Below, piece after piece: positions 53,501 through 64,000 of a stretch of 64,000 bases of DNA. This DNA is from Cololabis saira. Its lineage: Eukaryota > Chordata > Actinopteri > Beloniformes > Belonidae. The DNA lies in contig NC_084591.1 of assembly GCF_033807715.1 (NCBI RefSeq), forward strand, positions 28,298,590 to 28,362,589. The letters are read 5' to 3'. The stretch's first letter is position 1, and every line of letters starts with the position of its first letter. The translations under genes and the position numbers were made by a program. The notes below the pieces were generated by a model, which saw nothing but the letters and a program-made list of their open reading frames with translations, made no database searches and was not told the DNA's origin.

Positions 53501-56097
53501 TATTGGAGTGCTTGCAATCACATGAACAGTTAATTCAATTGTATATTAGATTGTATATTTTTTATACAATTATTTTATTTTCATTGTATCACATTTTGTT
53601 TGAATTTAGTATATAAAATAAATTGCATAACTTAAAGCTAGGGCAGAAATCTTTTTTTATTGTAGACTCAACAACAGCAACAGATTCATTAATTTCCCTT
53701 GGGGGATGGGTCAAGTATTTTAAAATTTGATTTGAATTTGAATTGAACTGATAGTCAGAGTGGGCTGAGTTTCTTGGAGTTGTTTTTCCACAAAAAAATA
53801 AAATAAAAATTAACTACCGCTTTCCTTTTACTGCACACCAATTCCCAGCAAAGCTTGGTTTTACATTTCACCCCAAAAAAACAGCCAAAACAGAAAAACA
53901 AATATTAGTTTCCTGTGGTTTAATCCTATCATTCTAAGTTAGTCACAGTTGCACCCTCTGCTTTCTGTGCAACTATAACAACCCTCAAATGTACTCTGTC
54001 CGCTGCAGACGATGCTTTTGGAGCACATTAACGATGTCTGAATTATTAGGTTTCACACTTGTGTACGGAATGTTGCAACTGACCTCGCTCCTGTAGCGCG
54101 GGTTTGAGACTGACACTGCCAATCTCAGTGCACCTCTGGTGATGGTTAACGAGCACGGATCGATTCACTTTAATGAAAGGCAACATACACGGCTGACACT
54201 GAAAAGACTAAAGAATAGAAAACAAACAGTGTCAAACTGGTGTCAATCTGGAAATTCTGGAGACACAATATTCAATTGTGCATTAGAGTGACATTTGAGA
54301 GCCGTGCCAAGTGGGGGATCGTGTCACTGCCCCACCTGTCTGTTTCCATACAAAACCAACTGAGCCAAGAGGAACAGGTTACATAAGACTGAAGCCACAT
54401 TGTATGCTCAAAACAAAAGCAAGGATCTTTGGGAAGACAGGGTCCTGAAGCTTTTTCTTCTGCCTAGATTGAATTGGGAATCAGAGCAAAACGGTTAATA
54501 AGGTTGCTGTAAGGAAATGTAAACAGACATGCAGAAGTCACACCTTTCATTTGATCTGTTTGATGAGGACAATCATATTAAGGAACACATGTACACATGT
54601 ATGACGTTGTGTACTGTAAATGAGCCAGATTTCCATGCACAGTCGTCCAAAACAAAAACAAAAACCTTACTTAACTTAAGACAAAAGTGGCCTTAATAAC
54701 TTTAGTTATTTAATGACTGATGGTCTTGATATGGTGTTTACTGAAATTGGTTAAAATAATGTCCATCCACTGAGGAGTTAAATTTAAAATGTATTATTAA
54801 GCAACAATAGCATTAGCTGGAATGTCTTTGTAATTGTAATTCAAAAATACTTTATTAATCCACGAAGGTATATTAATTAATTGTTTTTATTCCATGGCAA
54901 CAACAAGACATTCAGTTTTCAATTCAAAATATTTTCTTGAATTTATCTGAGTTATTTAACGGTGCATATTCTAGCATCAGTTGATGCTGGGATCTGTTTT
55001 TATCTAAATACAGTTTTCAGGGGTCAACCAGATGTATTTGATGTGTTACACATTTTAAAATCTAAAGTGCATGTTTGATGTCTGAGTTTTAGACCTTTTG
55101 CACATTATCACAGGTAACGGCACATTATCAATGTGTGTGTCAGTAACAGAAGAAATGTTTTACCTCATATACAAAGCAACAATTTAATTGCAACTACTTC
55201 ATGATTTTATTTAAACTGTGTTTTGCTTAGGTTATATTTAATACTGACTTGGGATCATGGTTCTCAGGATGCAGCATATTTGTGTTTCTGTACAGAAATA
55301 TAGTCTATGAGTTTCTTCTGTTACTACACTAATAGGAACATTAATGTTACTAATATGGCAACTTTCAGAGATGTTCCAAACTTATAACTTAGCTGTGTCT
55401 ACATATTCCCCAACCCAAAATAACAAACAAGTACTGAGAGAAATGTATTTAGCCTAAAAACAGGTACTGGTGTGATAGCTGCAGTTTCAACATTTGTTCA
55501 GGTTTGACTATGGAGTAAAGTCAGTCAGTAAGCTTTCTGCAGTCTTATATTTCCTTTTTCTCACAGTTGCACAGTTGGGGTGTGCATCCCAGACAAGAAT
55601 GAAAAATCATTTCTACTAGGTTCATTTGATTTGATTACAAGAAAACAGAAGCACGTCATGCACACGTGTGTTTGCGCAGACATGACGTCTCTCCAATTGC
55701 TTGTTAAAGCCAATTCCAATTCTTCTCTTTCTCCTCATTGTCTTCCATTACTTCTCCTTTGTTTCCCTTTCTGACTCAGTCTTTCCATGTAGGATGATAT
55801 GTGAGCGCTACTAATTTACTGTTGGGTATCTGAGTGGAAAGCAGCCAAGCACAACTGAGAAATACAGATAAATGCTTCAAAACCATCAACGATTTGGACT
55901 TTACTTTCAGTTCGGCTGTGTTTGATACAGCAGAGCTTTATGATGCCAATGAAGGCGACTTTTTTCCTATCTGTGACGATTCACAACACTTGGCCATGAA
56001 ATAAAACACAAAATTCATGTTCAAATGGCAGCAAGAGTGGCTTTGGTGCATTTTTTTTCCTTTGTGTTTATGTCCACCTGATATCAAGCATATGCAG

Positions 56098-56220
56098 AAA
56101 TAAAAGCTTCCTTGTCAAAGGAGAAGAAGCTGCTCAGAAAGCCTCACGTGCGTCGCCCGCTCAGCGGGTCACCAGGAGGTCTCCGGGCAGCTGCCCTGAG
56201 CCCTCGACGCCTCCAGACAA
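56098..56220 (+). other. candidate 123-nt cassette exon in GH31 gene intron 2
   Basis: A pyrimidine-rich stretch (from about 56,050) leads to catatgcag|AAATAAAAGC. The block closes with CCAGACAA|gtaaga. Its 123 nt are GC-rich and open in the phase set by exon 2, and end in the phase needed by exon 3, adding 41 mostly basic residues (SKEKKLLRKPHVRRPLSG and more). Known GH31 relatives have no insertion at this point, so it would be lineage-specific, or not an exon at all. Confidence 0.3.
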
Positions 56221-57254
56221 GTAAGATGTGAAACACTGCAGGGATTACTCGCCCAGCCAGCAGGGAGTTTGTCAAAAGCACTCAGTCATCTTTTATATGA
56301 GAGTGATACTGTGTGAAAAATCAGCCGGCAAAACTTTCCAGCTGACTGCCTATTTTTCCATTAAGGATAAAAAGCAAAAGATAGTGGATATAGACATTTT
56401 AAATGAAGTATTCATGGAGAAGCTTCTGCCCTCTGGTAAACTTAACGACTGTATATGCTTTTTTAAAGATTTAATTAAAAAACTTGTAAGTGACTTTCAG
56501 CTCCGAATTAAAGGAATAATTAAGGGAAAAGAAATAAGGCTATGTATTACACCAGCCATCCAGTATTTAGACCTGGGATCTTTGATAACCATGTTTTCAC
56601 AGAACACAGTGTCTCAACAATGAAACAATGAAACTGAGTGATGTTGGAAGTTGAACAAAAAACGTCTCTTTGTACTTCTTTCTTTTTTCTTTTTTTTTTT
56701 TTTTTTTTAAATAAGTGGGATTGGAAATTTTTATACCATGGCAAGAGCCCAGTTTTGTGGCCATCAATTTCTTGAGGTTGGGCACAGAAAGTAAATTTCC
56801 ATTGTTAAGAAAATACATGCCTGAACACACAGAGAAACGCACGCACACACAGTGAACATTTAATGCACGTTTTTATAAGCCCAGTCAGGTCTGTAAACCT
56901 GCATGGGTGTCATAAATAAGAGCACAAATATGACAGGTAAAGGAGTGCAGTCCATCTGTTTCAAGGCAACACGCCTTTTCCTTCAGACCAAACCTTGTCA
57001 GAGGGCCCAGACGCCGCGTTAAAACCTTTGTGACCCCTGAGAAGGTTCCTTAATGAAAGGAAGTGCAAAACCTTTTCAGTCCTTTACGTCCTCGCCAGTT
57101 TTTCTGCAATGTGTGTAGTCTCCAATTCAGAAAGTCTGTGTGTTTGTGTGTGTTTTATATTATTATGTGGACCAAAATCTGACAAATCACCAACATAAGC
57201 CATCTTCTGTAAGGTGGATACCGCATTGAGTTCATTTTTTTTTTAAAGATTAAG

Positions 57255-57800
57255 ATGTTAGGTTACAGGTTTGAGCATTCAGGTGTGATGGTGAACACTA
57301 CGCTGAGGGGCAAAGGAAACAATATACTGAGACAAAGTCTGTTTGCATGCGTGTCTGAGAGAGGTAGGGGAAAATATTTAATTGTTTGTGTGTTTGGGGA
57401 AGTTTTCTTTTATTTTGGTTCATCTGTAAAATTGAAGAATCTGTGTCAAATCATTAAAATCTGCCCAATAAACTTAATTCATCTTAATATCTGTTCCTGC
57501 TTTGAAGGTGAAAGGATGCTTTCAGTCACAGATGTAACCTCACTTTTGAGAGGTAATGTTTTATGGGAAGCTTGGAATTTTTTACGAAACGTTTATGAAC
57601 ACCTGTTTAGTTTCTTCTGGCATTCAGCCTTGGCTGTAACTCAAAACCTCAAACCTTTGTCACTTTCTTTAAAAGACTCAACCGCTTCAAGTATGCACAT
57701 CCACAGACGCAACGCTTCTGTCAGAGCACACGGCTTGTGCATCACTGTACAGCAAGCAGCCGTACATCAGGTTACACGCAAAGCTTTCAGAATTGTATAA
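57255..57800 (+). other. 181-codon orphan open frame in intron 2
   Basis: An ATG-initiated frame of 181 codons that ends TAA. The peptide (MLGYRFEHSGVMVN at the start) resembles nothing I know and has no clear domain, though it contains hydrophobic patches. It lies in the sense direction of the host gene. It may be chance, a retained-intron product, or a young gene. Confidence 0.12.
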
Positions 57801-59583
57801 AAACACAAAACAAGATTTTTTTTATTTTCATTTCATCTTTTTGGTATCAAGTTCAAATCCACACGTCTAGTCTGAGATGGAATAAGAACATTAGCTTTTA
57901 GACATGTTGCCTCAGTTTCATGAATCTTTTCTGTGCTGTTTCCCATAAAAATGGAATATTAATTGAATATGACTCAAGAAGCTGTACTTGCTTAACTTAA
58001 ACCCCTCTTTCCATCTTGTGTGCACTTTTGGTAAAACACTGTACAGCTCGCTGTATCTGCACATCATTCCAGGAAGCTGCTTGGTGTACGCTCGTCGCTT
58101 CTGTTTCCACTGCCTGTGTTTCACTTCCAGTCCTCCGAAAGCATGTAACATTTTCTCCTCTGACCTCATTGTATACTATTTAAATATTTGAGGTTGTGTA
58201 AAATGTGCTTTTTTTTTAGTATATTAATTCAGCACGATCTTCCTTGTAGTAGATTCTACTTCCTAACAAATGACAAGATTGTGCATTATGTATAATGAGG
58301 CACATGTAACTGTGGTTCCAAGTAAAAATCTGTATTTCTCTCCCATATGTGAGTGTGTAAGAAGCAGTGAGGTGGTGACCTAATACCTTGTGAGAAGCAG
58401 CTGAGGTGTTACCAGTATCTCTTTGACATTATCCGTTGCAAACATGTGAGGATCTCTCTGAGGTTGAAGGCTCTTCGCTGGCTTTATGCAGTACTTAATA
58501 CAGATCTGAAACTATTAATCTGATTATAAACTGGTACATGAGTACCCTGCCGGCTCCTGGTCCCCACTTGTATAAGAACAGTAAGCGCATTGAAACTAGA
58601 GAGGGTGGCTGAAGTCGGCCAAGCTCTCGACGGCTACTCAGACTGTCTAATCTGTTCATAGATCAGCTACAAATCTCAAATCTCCAGTTTGTGTAGTTTG
58701 AGAGGCTTATGGGAAGAAAAAAAAACAACAAAAAAAGCCCAAGGCCTGGGGTCAGAGTCCAGGTTAATCACTAAGATCGATACCAGCCCAGGTTTTGCTG
58801 ACCTTAGATGGGTCTGACACATATCTGAGCAGAGCGGAATGGAAGAGAGGGTAGTTAAAGCTGGGAAGGAGAAGGTGGGAGTCAGGTTGGCGGAGGGGGT
58901 AAGGGTAACCTGAGAGCGATGAGCATTCCTTGCAGGGCAACTACATCTGCGGACACAATTTTCTGCCACACAATCTTGTCATTTCACTTTTCGAGCGCTC
59001 CATACGCATACGCAAGTATGCAAAGAGGAATCTTAGCTAGAAATGAGCGGACTCATTTCCTGACAGGTGCTCATGACTGAATCCCGTGAAGAGAATATGA
59101 GATGCAGTAAACAGCAAGCACTCATATTTTCCTGTTCAGAACCAAACGCACCAGAAAAAGAACCGATAAAAGCAGGTGAATTTTTTATTACCTATAGGAC
59201 TTTTCTGGCTGCCTGCTCTTCTTTCATTGGAGTGCCATGTAACCAGCTGCCAGCAGCTCCGAGGTAAACCCTACCCCTAACTTGTATATCTCATTCTAGG
59301 AGTGTTTTTATTTCGTGTGAGTGGAGCAATATGAGCTGACACAGCTTAGTCTCTGCTTCCCTCAACACTCCATCCGTCACACTCATCCTGGTCTCAGTAA
59401 CACTCTCGCTCTGTCAAATAAGTGGAATCTCTGATGGATAGTCATGCAAACGTTGACATGTTTACTTGATGCAAACAGGTCATTTTTAGGCCTAAAATAA
59501 AAACAAGGTTCTTGACTATTTTCTTGTATTAGTTCAATGCTCTACTCTATGATTTTACTTGGCAGTGTCTGTGTACTATACCA

Positions 59584-60226
59584 CGACGGAGTATTAGGGC
59601 CAAACAAAAAAACAAAAAAAGGAAATTACGAGAATAAAGTCATAATGTAATGAGAATAAAGTCGTAAAATTACGAGAATAAAGTCATAATATTACGAGAA
59701 TAAAGTCGTAAAATTACGAGAATAAAGTCATAATATTACGAGAATAAAGTCGTAAAATTACGAGAATAAAGTCGTAATATATTATAAATATATAAATATA
59801 ACTTCAGAAGATGCTCAATATTCCTCATTTTAACACAGGGAGAAGAAGCTCTTCCTGTTAGAGTTCTCATAAATTATATTCTCATAATATTACGACTTTA
59901 TTCTCATAATATTACGACTTTATTCTATTACGACTTTATTCTCGCAACATTACGACTTTATTCTCGTAATGTTACGACTTTATTCTCGCAACATTACGAC
60001 TTTATTCTCGTAATGTTACGACTTTATTCTCGTAATTTTACGACTTTATTCTCGTAATATTACGACTTTATTCTCATAATATTACAACTTTATTCTATTA
60101 CGACTTTATTCTCGCAACATTACGACTTTATTCTCGTAATATTACGACTTTATTCTCATTATATTATGACTTTATTCTCGTAATTTCCAATTTTTTTTGT
60201 CTTAGTTTGGCCCTAATACTCCGTCG
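59584..60226. mobile_element. palindromic MITE, CGACGGAG family, copy 1
   Basis: CGACGGAGTATTAGGGCCAA at the left and TTGGCCCTAATACTCCGTCG at the right, with TA after the right end and CA before the left. The arms are tandem runs of an ACGAGAATAAAGTCGTAA-type unit (inverted in the right arm) around a centre containing TTTTAACACAGGGAGAAG. TA flanking suggests Tc1/mariner. The right end is 106 bp before exon 3. Confidence 0.88.
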
Positions 60227-60332
60227 TACTATACTGATTCTCCCTAAAGGAAGATTGAATCATCACTGATTATTCCACAGTCAACTGTATCAATTGTCCT
60301 GTGGCCTCTCCTGTCTGCTTCCTACCATGCAG

Positions 60333-60540
60333 GTGTTGCAGTGCTCGTGTCGCCTGATATTCCCGTGCAGCTGGAGGTGGACAGCAGACAGCAGTTCTGC
60401 CTGCAGTCACTGCCCAGTATGGAGCGTCTCCCTCTGCAGTACACCGTGTGTGTGGCTCACAACATCAGAGCCGCTCACCAAGAAGCAGTGCAACGGCTCT
60501 CGGGCCACAGCAGACAGCGGCCCAATTTCAAAATGCTGTG
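60333..60540 (+). CDS. GH31-family membrane protein, coding exon 3
   Basis: Residues 215-283 plus two bases. The exon begins with GVAVLVSPDIPVQLEVDS, which aligns in position with MYORG AIKVNDSVPFHLGWN. It continues through PLQYTVCVAHNIRAAH (MYORG LSYRVCVGSDVTSIH), the end of the N-terminal beta domain, and closes with RQRPNFKMLW. The acceptor is ctaccatgcag|GTGTTG and the donor CTGTG|gtgagt; both phases agree with the neighbours. Intron 2 is 9.8 kb, and its last element is a palindromic MITE ending about 105 bp before this exon. Confidence 0.88.
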
Positions 60541-60710
60541 GTGAGTCCAGTTTAGATGAAGATTTGAGGAGATTTTTTTTATTTCCTTTTTAATTTCTAG
60601 CTTAAAACCGTTGAGCCAAATGAGCTTGCATCACCGAGTGAAACTTTAGAGAGCCTTGAACGTTGCTGCATCTTCAGCAGCAGGTGCTGACTGATCCCTG
60701 TACCCTACAG

Positions 60711-60861
60711 GCTGCCGTTCTGGAAGCTGCACGCTAACTCGGACTCGGGGCCGAAGGTGGAGAGGGAACTGAGAACCTTCTCTAATCGTCTTAGGAGACA
60801 CCAGCTGGGGGAGGGAGTCATCAGCCTCAATGAACATTCCACCACCCTCCTCTCTGACATG
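60711..60861 (+). CDS. GH31-family membrane protein, coding exon 4 (last exon visible)
   Basis: Residues 284-334. The exon opens with LPFWKLHANSDSGPK, aligning with MYORG FRDPIWSTWALYGRAVDQ at the entrance to the catalytic (beta/alpha)8 barrel. It runs on through VERELRTFSNRLRRHQLG to a D-M ending near the MYORG IDDMY region. The acceptor is tgtaccctacag|GCTGCC after an intron of only 170 bp; the donor is GACATG|gtacat, on a codon boundary. Nothing in 60,862-64,000 looks like the next barrel exon with its strand motifs and nucleophile Asp, so the gene runs out of the window. Confidence 0.86.
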
Positions 60862-61091
60862 GTACATGTTGTTCACAGGCTTGCTAAGGAGCCGGTTCGG
60901 ACTGCATACTGTACTTGAAAACATTGTCTTGATAATACAGGATGCAGTCATCAAATAGATTTAGCTTTTTATTTGCTACAGCTTACTTCTTTTTTTACGT
61001 TTGATTGCATTCAAATAACTTGACAGGTAGTTTGTCCAGTAGCCATTCATGGCCTACCTTTTTTTTTTTATTACCTTCATTCTGCTAAATA

Positions 61092-61545
61092 CGACGGAGT
61101 ATTAGGGCCAAACTAAGACAAAAAAATTACGAGAATAAAGTCGTAATTTTGAAAATAAAGTCGTGATATTTTGAGAATAAATTCTTAATATTACGAAAAT
61201 AAAGTCGTAATATTAAATATATTATATATCTTCACAAGATGCAGCTCAATATTCCTAATTTTAACACAGGGAGAAGACTGCTCTTCCTGTTAGAGTTCTC
61301 ATAAATTACCACTTTATTCTCGTAATATTACGACTTTATTCTCGATAATGTTACGACTTTATTCTCGTAATGTTACGACTTTATTCTCGTAATGTTACGA
61401 CTTTATTCTCGTAATGTTACGACTTTATTCTCGTAATGTTACGACTTTATTCTCACAACATTACGACTTTATTCTTATTATATTATGACTTTATTCTCGT
61501 AATTTCCAATTTTTTTTGTCTTAGTTTGGCCCTAATACTCCGTCG
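61092..61545. mobile_element. palindromic MITE, CGACGGAG family, copy 2
   Basis: Same termini as copy 1, with TA on both sides (61,090-61,091; 61,546-61,547), and the same centre (TTTTAACACAGGGAGAAG). The left arm is shorter. It begins 230 bp after the exon 4 donor. Confidence 0.9.
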
Positions 61546-61549
61546 TAGC

Positions 61550-64000
61550 TAAACAGTAAGTCTTGACCAATATTATTCTTACTGAATTGTGAAATTTTAC
61601 CCTCAAGAATGACATTTTTTCCAGTCTGGAAAAAGTATGGCCACAAGCTTACCAGAACTTAATTACTGTTTTAGTTGCTAAAAAAAATCAAAGTATTACT
61701 ATAAGCATTTCTTGAAGAAGTGACTTAGAGGTAGCATTGGGGAAAAGCGTGACCTTTCTGCATGTCTTCCCCTTCTCTCTGCCCACCACTTTCATTAAAA
61801 GCCAGTAGTTGTTAAAAATCTAACAACCACAAACCTTTTAAGAATCAGTCTTGTACTCTCAAGTTGATTCCAGCATCTGTCTGAATCGGATATCCACATT
61901 TACCTCTTCATCAGGTATACGAGGTGGATTTAATAAAGTAGTCGGTGAGTGCATGTACATTTTAGATTTGCTATTCTGGAAGTTTACTGGTGCGTTTTTT
62001 CTTTCTTCACTCTGTAGCCATGGACTTTTGTAATTTTCCAATTCAGTCGTCAGGGCAGTGAATCTGGTGAGGATCAGAGGCACAAAACTGCTCATGGATT
62101 GAGACAAAAGACCCGTCCCAAGTGGCTCCACAGAGTATCAGAAACATTTTTATTGTTTTAAATTTATCGTGTTACTTCCTTTCAGTGTTATTCCAATCTG
62201 CTTTGAAAAGTAGCCTGCGGCCCAAAGACCAGTGTATCCATGTCAGTACCTGGTGATGTTCCATTACAAAACAGATACAGTTGAGCAAAAATAAACAGAA
62301 CCTCCCGTAGTAGATCTCAGGTTGCCTTGAGCGTGGTAACTGTAGGATGGTGAAGAACTGGGTGTGCTGAGATTTGAAGGGATCTCAGCCAAGACTAACT
62401 TGAGCAGGTGATCCTGACACCAGCGCGATGCTGCGATCTGACCAGAAACCTGCAAAGCTGAGGGGGGGGGGGGGTTCACAAAATCAGTCCATCTAAGAGG
62501 TTCACATAGCTCTCCGTGTACTGTACAAACAGAATGAGAACAGCACGTTCCCATTTCCAGTTACAGTAGGTGTGAAAGGACAACGAGACGGGGAGCAAAA
62601 TGGGAGGAATAACACATGTCAGTTTATGGATTCCACTGGGGAACAAAAGTTTCTTTGAATTTCAAGTTTTTTGTTACATCAAAGAAATTAAGCGCCAGTC
62701 TTTTGGCTCTGCAGAGCCAGTTCCCCTCGGTTACAGCTATAAAGCACAAGTCAAGCGTGCAGTCCTGCATGGAAACTTAGGGGATTTAAGTTGCCATGAA
62801 GTGTAAGGCTCTACAGAAGTGTGACAGGCAACAGTAATTCCCTCTTTCACTGCAGTTTTACAAGTCAATTATCAGTCGAACTGTGACCTTTCCTTTCCAG
62901 TTTCCATATTAGTTTTGAATGGCTTCATAGCTGTGTGCAATGTGGGTTATTAATAATCAAGATGATCCAAAACATATTAAGGAGACCCTTAATAAAGTGT
63001 TTGAAAAGTGACAATAAAGCTGCACAAAGGAGTTATTTTCTCTTCCCATGTTAAAATATAAGTTTCAAATTCAGTTGAAGGAATATTTTATGACTTTAAG
63101 GAAGCGTTATCTAGCTCTTGCAGGCAATGCCACCACCCCAAATCACTCTGGCGTCCCATCCCCGTCGTGTCTTGTGACAACTATATATTGCTTTACAGCA
63201 CTGTGTCACTTCAAAAATGATTAAATCAACTCACAGAGATACAGTGGACCAGCCTTACTCGTTCTATGTTTAGTACAAAGAGTTAGTCTGGATTTAAATA
63301 TGAATAGTGCCAACAAAAGACATCCAAAATGGTGTGCACTTACGTAGGAATGCTGGTAACTGTTTTGCAGTAAATACTAGTTGATCCGAGGGGTTATTAA
63401 TTATTCTGCAGCCTCTTGCCTCTTGGATGCTGGTGTATAAGTCATGCGTAAAGCGCACCGCTGCCCCACTGCGATTGGTTTGGTGCGTTCACGTACTTGT
63501 GGGAATGAATGAGAGATGTAACAGACTCATTTTTCTCTTATTCTCATTATGTGTATGGGAATGGCTGGCCAGGACATCAAGGCAGAGGCAACTAAGAGAC
63601 TCGGAAAAGGAGTGATTGAAAAGAAAATGAGAGCAAGAAGCAGATTAGAAAAGAAGCAAGGTTAACATTCCTTAAATGTGTCTTTGCTGCTATGAAAAGA
63701 ATGTTTTTGTCTTTTTTCCAGGACATTTTTTTCTTTCTTCTTAAAAAAAATAGCAGTGCAACAAAGATTAGAAAAGAAAAATTGCATAATAGGTGCTAAT
63801 CTGTCCTTTCTTCCCACGGCTCTTCCACCTCCTGGGGTCCGTCTTTCTTATCCTTAAGAGGTTTTTGTTCCACTGTTATATAATCTAAGATTGTTGTTTG
63901 ACTTTAGTTTGAAAAATTCCAGAGATTTAGCATACACGTCCAACAGCTCCGACAAAGACAACATTGTCAAAGGTGGAAGTTTTCAAAGCAAAGATCTGCA
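61550..64000. other. intron 4 of the GH31-family gene (to window end)
   Basis: No further GH31 exon seen. It includes a 13-14-base G run at about 62,461. The next exon must lie past the window edge. Confidence 0.55.

Larger units (their letters stand above)
50520..59580. other. intron 2 of the GH31-family gene, main part
   Basis: It contains a decayed CCATCC-type repeat (51,785-51,880), an exon-like block (56,098-56,220), two ATG-initiated open frames (56,297-56,623; 57,255-57,800) and T tracts near 56,690. Otherwise it is AT-rich intronic DNA. Confidence 0.6.

Noticed and set aside
63548..63658. 36-codon Lys/Arg-rich frame near the window end
   Set aside because: It is short and has no resemblance to the next GH31 exon; chance is likely.

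Overview
This looks like teleost fish nuclear DNA. Two vertebrate genes can be recognised from conserved exons with good GT-AG junctions, and the rest is intron or intergenic DNA packed with repeats typical of ray-finned fish: an L2/Maui-type and a Rex3/RTE-type LINE remnant, a tRNA-headed SINE, hAT, piggyBac-like, PIF/Harbinger-like and Tc1/mariner-like non-autonomous elements, and long microsatellites. I cannot name the species.

Left half (1 to about 35,040): mrpl23, encoding mitochondrial large-ribosomal-subunit protein uL23m, lies on the minus strand. Four coding exons (34,920-34,901; 34,007-33,885; 14,710-14,628; 8,816-8,743) join in frame into exactly 100 codons. The C-terminal exon was not found and probably lies left of base 1. 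The introns are about 0.9, 19.2 and 5.8 kb and hold most of the transposon nests. Upstream of exon 1 are an ETS-type TTCCGG and an NRF-1-like palindrome, which suit a nuclear gene for a mitochondrial protein. They are followed by an (ATTC)n tract and a roughly 640-bp (TA)n array with a regular interruption.

Middle (about 35 to 48 kb): a 13-kb intergenic interval separates two divergently transcribed genes. It holds a hAT-like MITE, an L2-like LINE fragment with reverse-transcriptase motifs, a Harbinger-like MITE, and two unassigned minus-strand exon-like blocks whose splice phases match.

Right half (48.2 to 64 kb): the 5' part of a plus-strand gene for a type II membrane protein of glycoside hydrolase family 31, closest by eye to the SITS-binding protein/MYORG group. 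Four exons (48,200-48,670; 50,348-50,519; 60,333-60,540; 60,711-60,861) give 334 codons; the catalytic barrel exons must lie beyond 64,000. Two copies of one TA-flanked palindromic MITE bracket exons 3 and 4, and intron 2 contains a 123-nt exon-like block that is open and phase-symmetric.

No bacterial-style operon, CRISPR array or defence system is present. The points most worth following are the candidate cassette exon, the two-exon candidate transcript, the element nests whose target duplications can be read directly, and the repeat structure beside the mrpl23 promoter. Splice junctions and repeat ends were read by eye, without alignment or transcript data.
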